Source of the DNA: JBCCGI01 sp039029355
GTDB taxonomy: Bacteria > Planctomycetota > UBA1135 > GCA-002686595
Length of the DNA stretch: 64,000 bases
Assembly (NCBI GenBank): GCA_039029355.1
Contig: JBCCGI010000041.1
Span: 1-64,000, forward strand
Reading direction: 5' to 3'
Part shown: piece by piece, positions 63,123 to 64,000 of the stretch
Layout of the letters: the number at the start of each line of letters is the position of its first letter
How positions within the stretch are numbered: position 1 is the first letter of the stretch
The notes under the pieces: generated by a model
Databases searched by the model: none
What the model saw: only the letters and a program-made list of their open reading frames with translations
What the model was told of the DNA's origin: nothing
Program-made: the position numbers and the translations under genes

Positions 63123-64000
<878 letters not shown>

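Overview
This 64 kb window is a high-GC bacterial chromosome segment that is almost entirely coding. I see no rRNA, tRNA, CRISPR array, prophage or intact insertion sequence. The cell is diderm: there are many lipoproteins with lipoboxes, a SurA/PpiC-type periplasmic foldase and a long Gram-negative-type YidC. Gene content and style point to a Planctomycetota-like or similarly deep lineage: the rnpA-yidD pair is separated from yidC-mnmE, there is a SpoVR/YeaH/PrkA stress operon, tandem M14-like proteins carry Asp-rich calcium-type inserts, and many transcripts look leaderless. This is a tentative assignment; no rRNA is present to confirm it.

Layout. 0-6.5 kb: a divergent partial gene, rnpA-yidD, a TolB-like lipoprotein, a fold-back repeat, then an hsp20-lon pair in which Lon carries a histone-H1-like Lys/Ala/Pro tail. 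6.5-13.2 kb: PEBP and M28 peptidase divergent from a YfhO-like membrane protein, an MBL-fold hydrolase and a nitroreductase. 13.2-24.8 kb: a hybrid histidine kinase, four glycosyltransferase genes (one a GT2-GT4 fusion), an OPT-family transporter and a beta-propeller lipoprotein. 24.9-29.5 kb: the prkA-yeaH-spoVR operon. 29.9-40.6 kb: a glutaminyl-cyclase-like M28 protein, then the minus-strand operon nrdR - twin-ATP-cone NrdD-like protein - smc - two M14-like proteins. 40.7-49.2 kb: mnmE, yidC, a phosphoesterase, a PpiC foldase, a WecA/MraY-like transferase, nadD and hisS. 49.3-54 kb: a small lipoprotein, miaA, a secreted protein, an IS481 remnant and mutL. 54-58.3 kb: the minus operon ubiE - CPBP protease - ubiX - ubiA - holA. 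58.4-64 kb: a large YVTN-propeller lipoprotein, ruvB and the start of tgt.

Two patterns cut across the window. First, three intergenic fold-back elements of about 165 bp (2152-2318, 42044-42208, 54003-54167) share a 53-55 nt core flanked by long self-complementary arms. Arm sequence differs between copies but pairing is kept, and each copy ends 8-11 nt before a start codon. Second, at least nine genes have a TA-N3-T hexamer 5-7 nt upstream of the start codon, which implies leaderless mRNAs; Shine-Dalgarno sequences occur at only a few genes.

The most unusual loci are the fold-back family, the nrdR-linked NrdD relative that lacks the glycyl-radical motif and sits 3 nt upstream of smc, the H1-tailed Lon, and the tandem M14-like proteins that appear to have lost zinc ligands.
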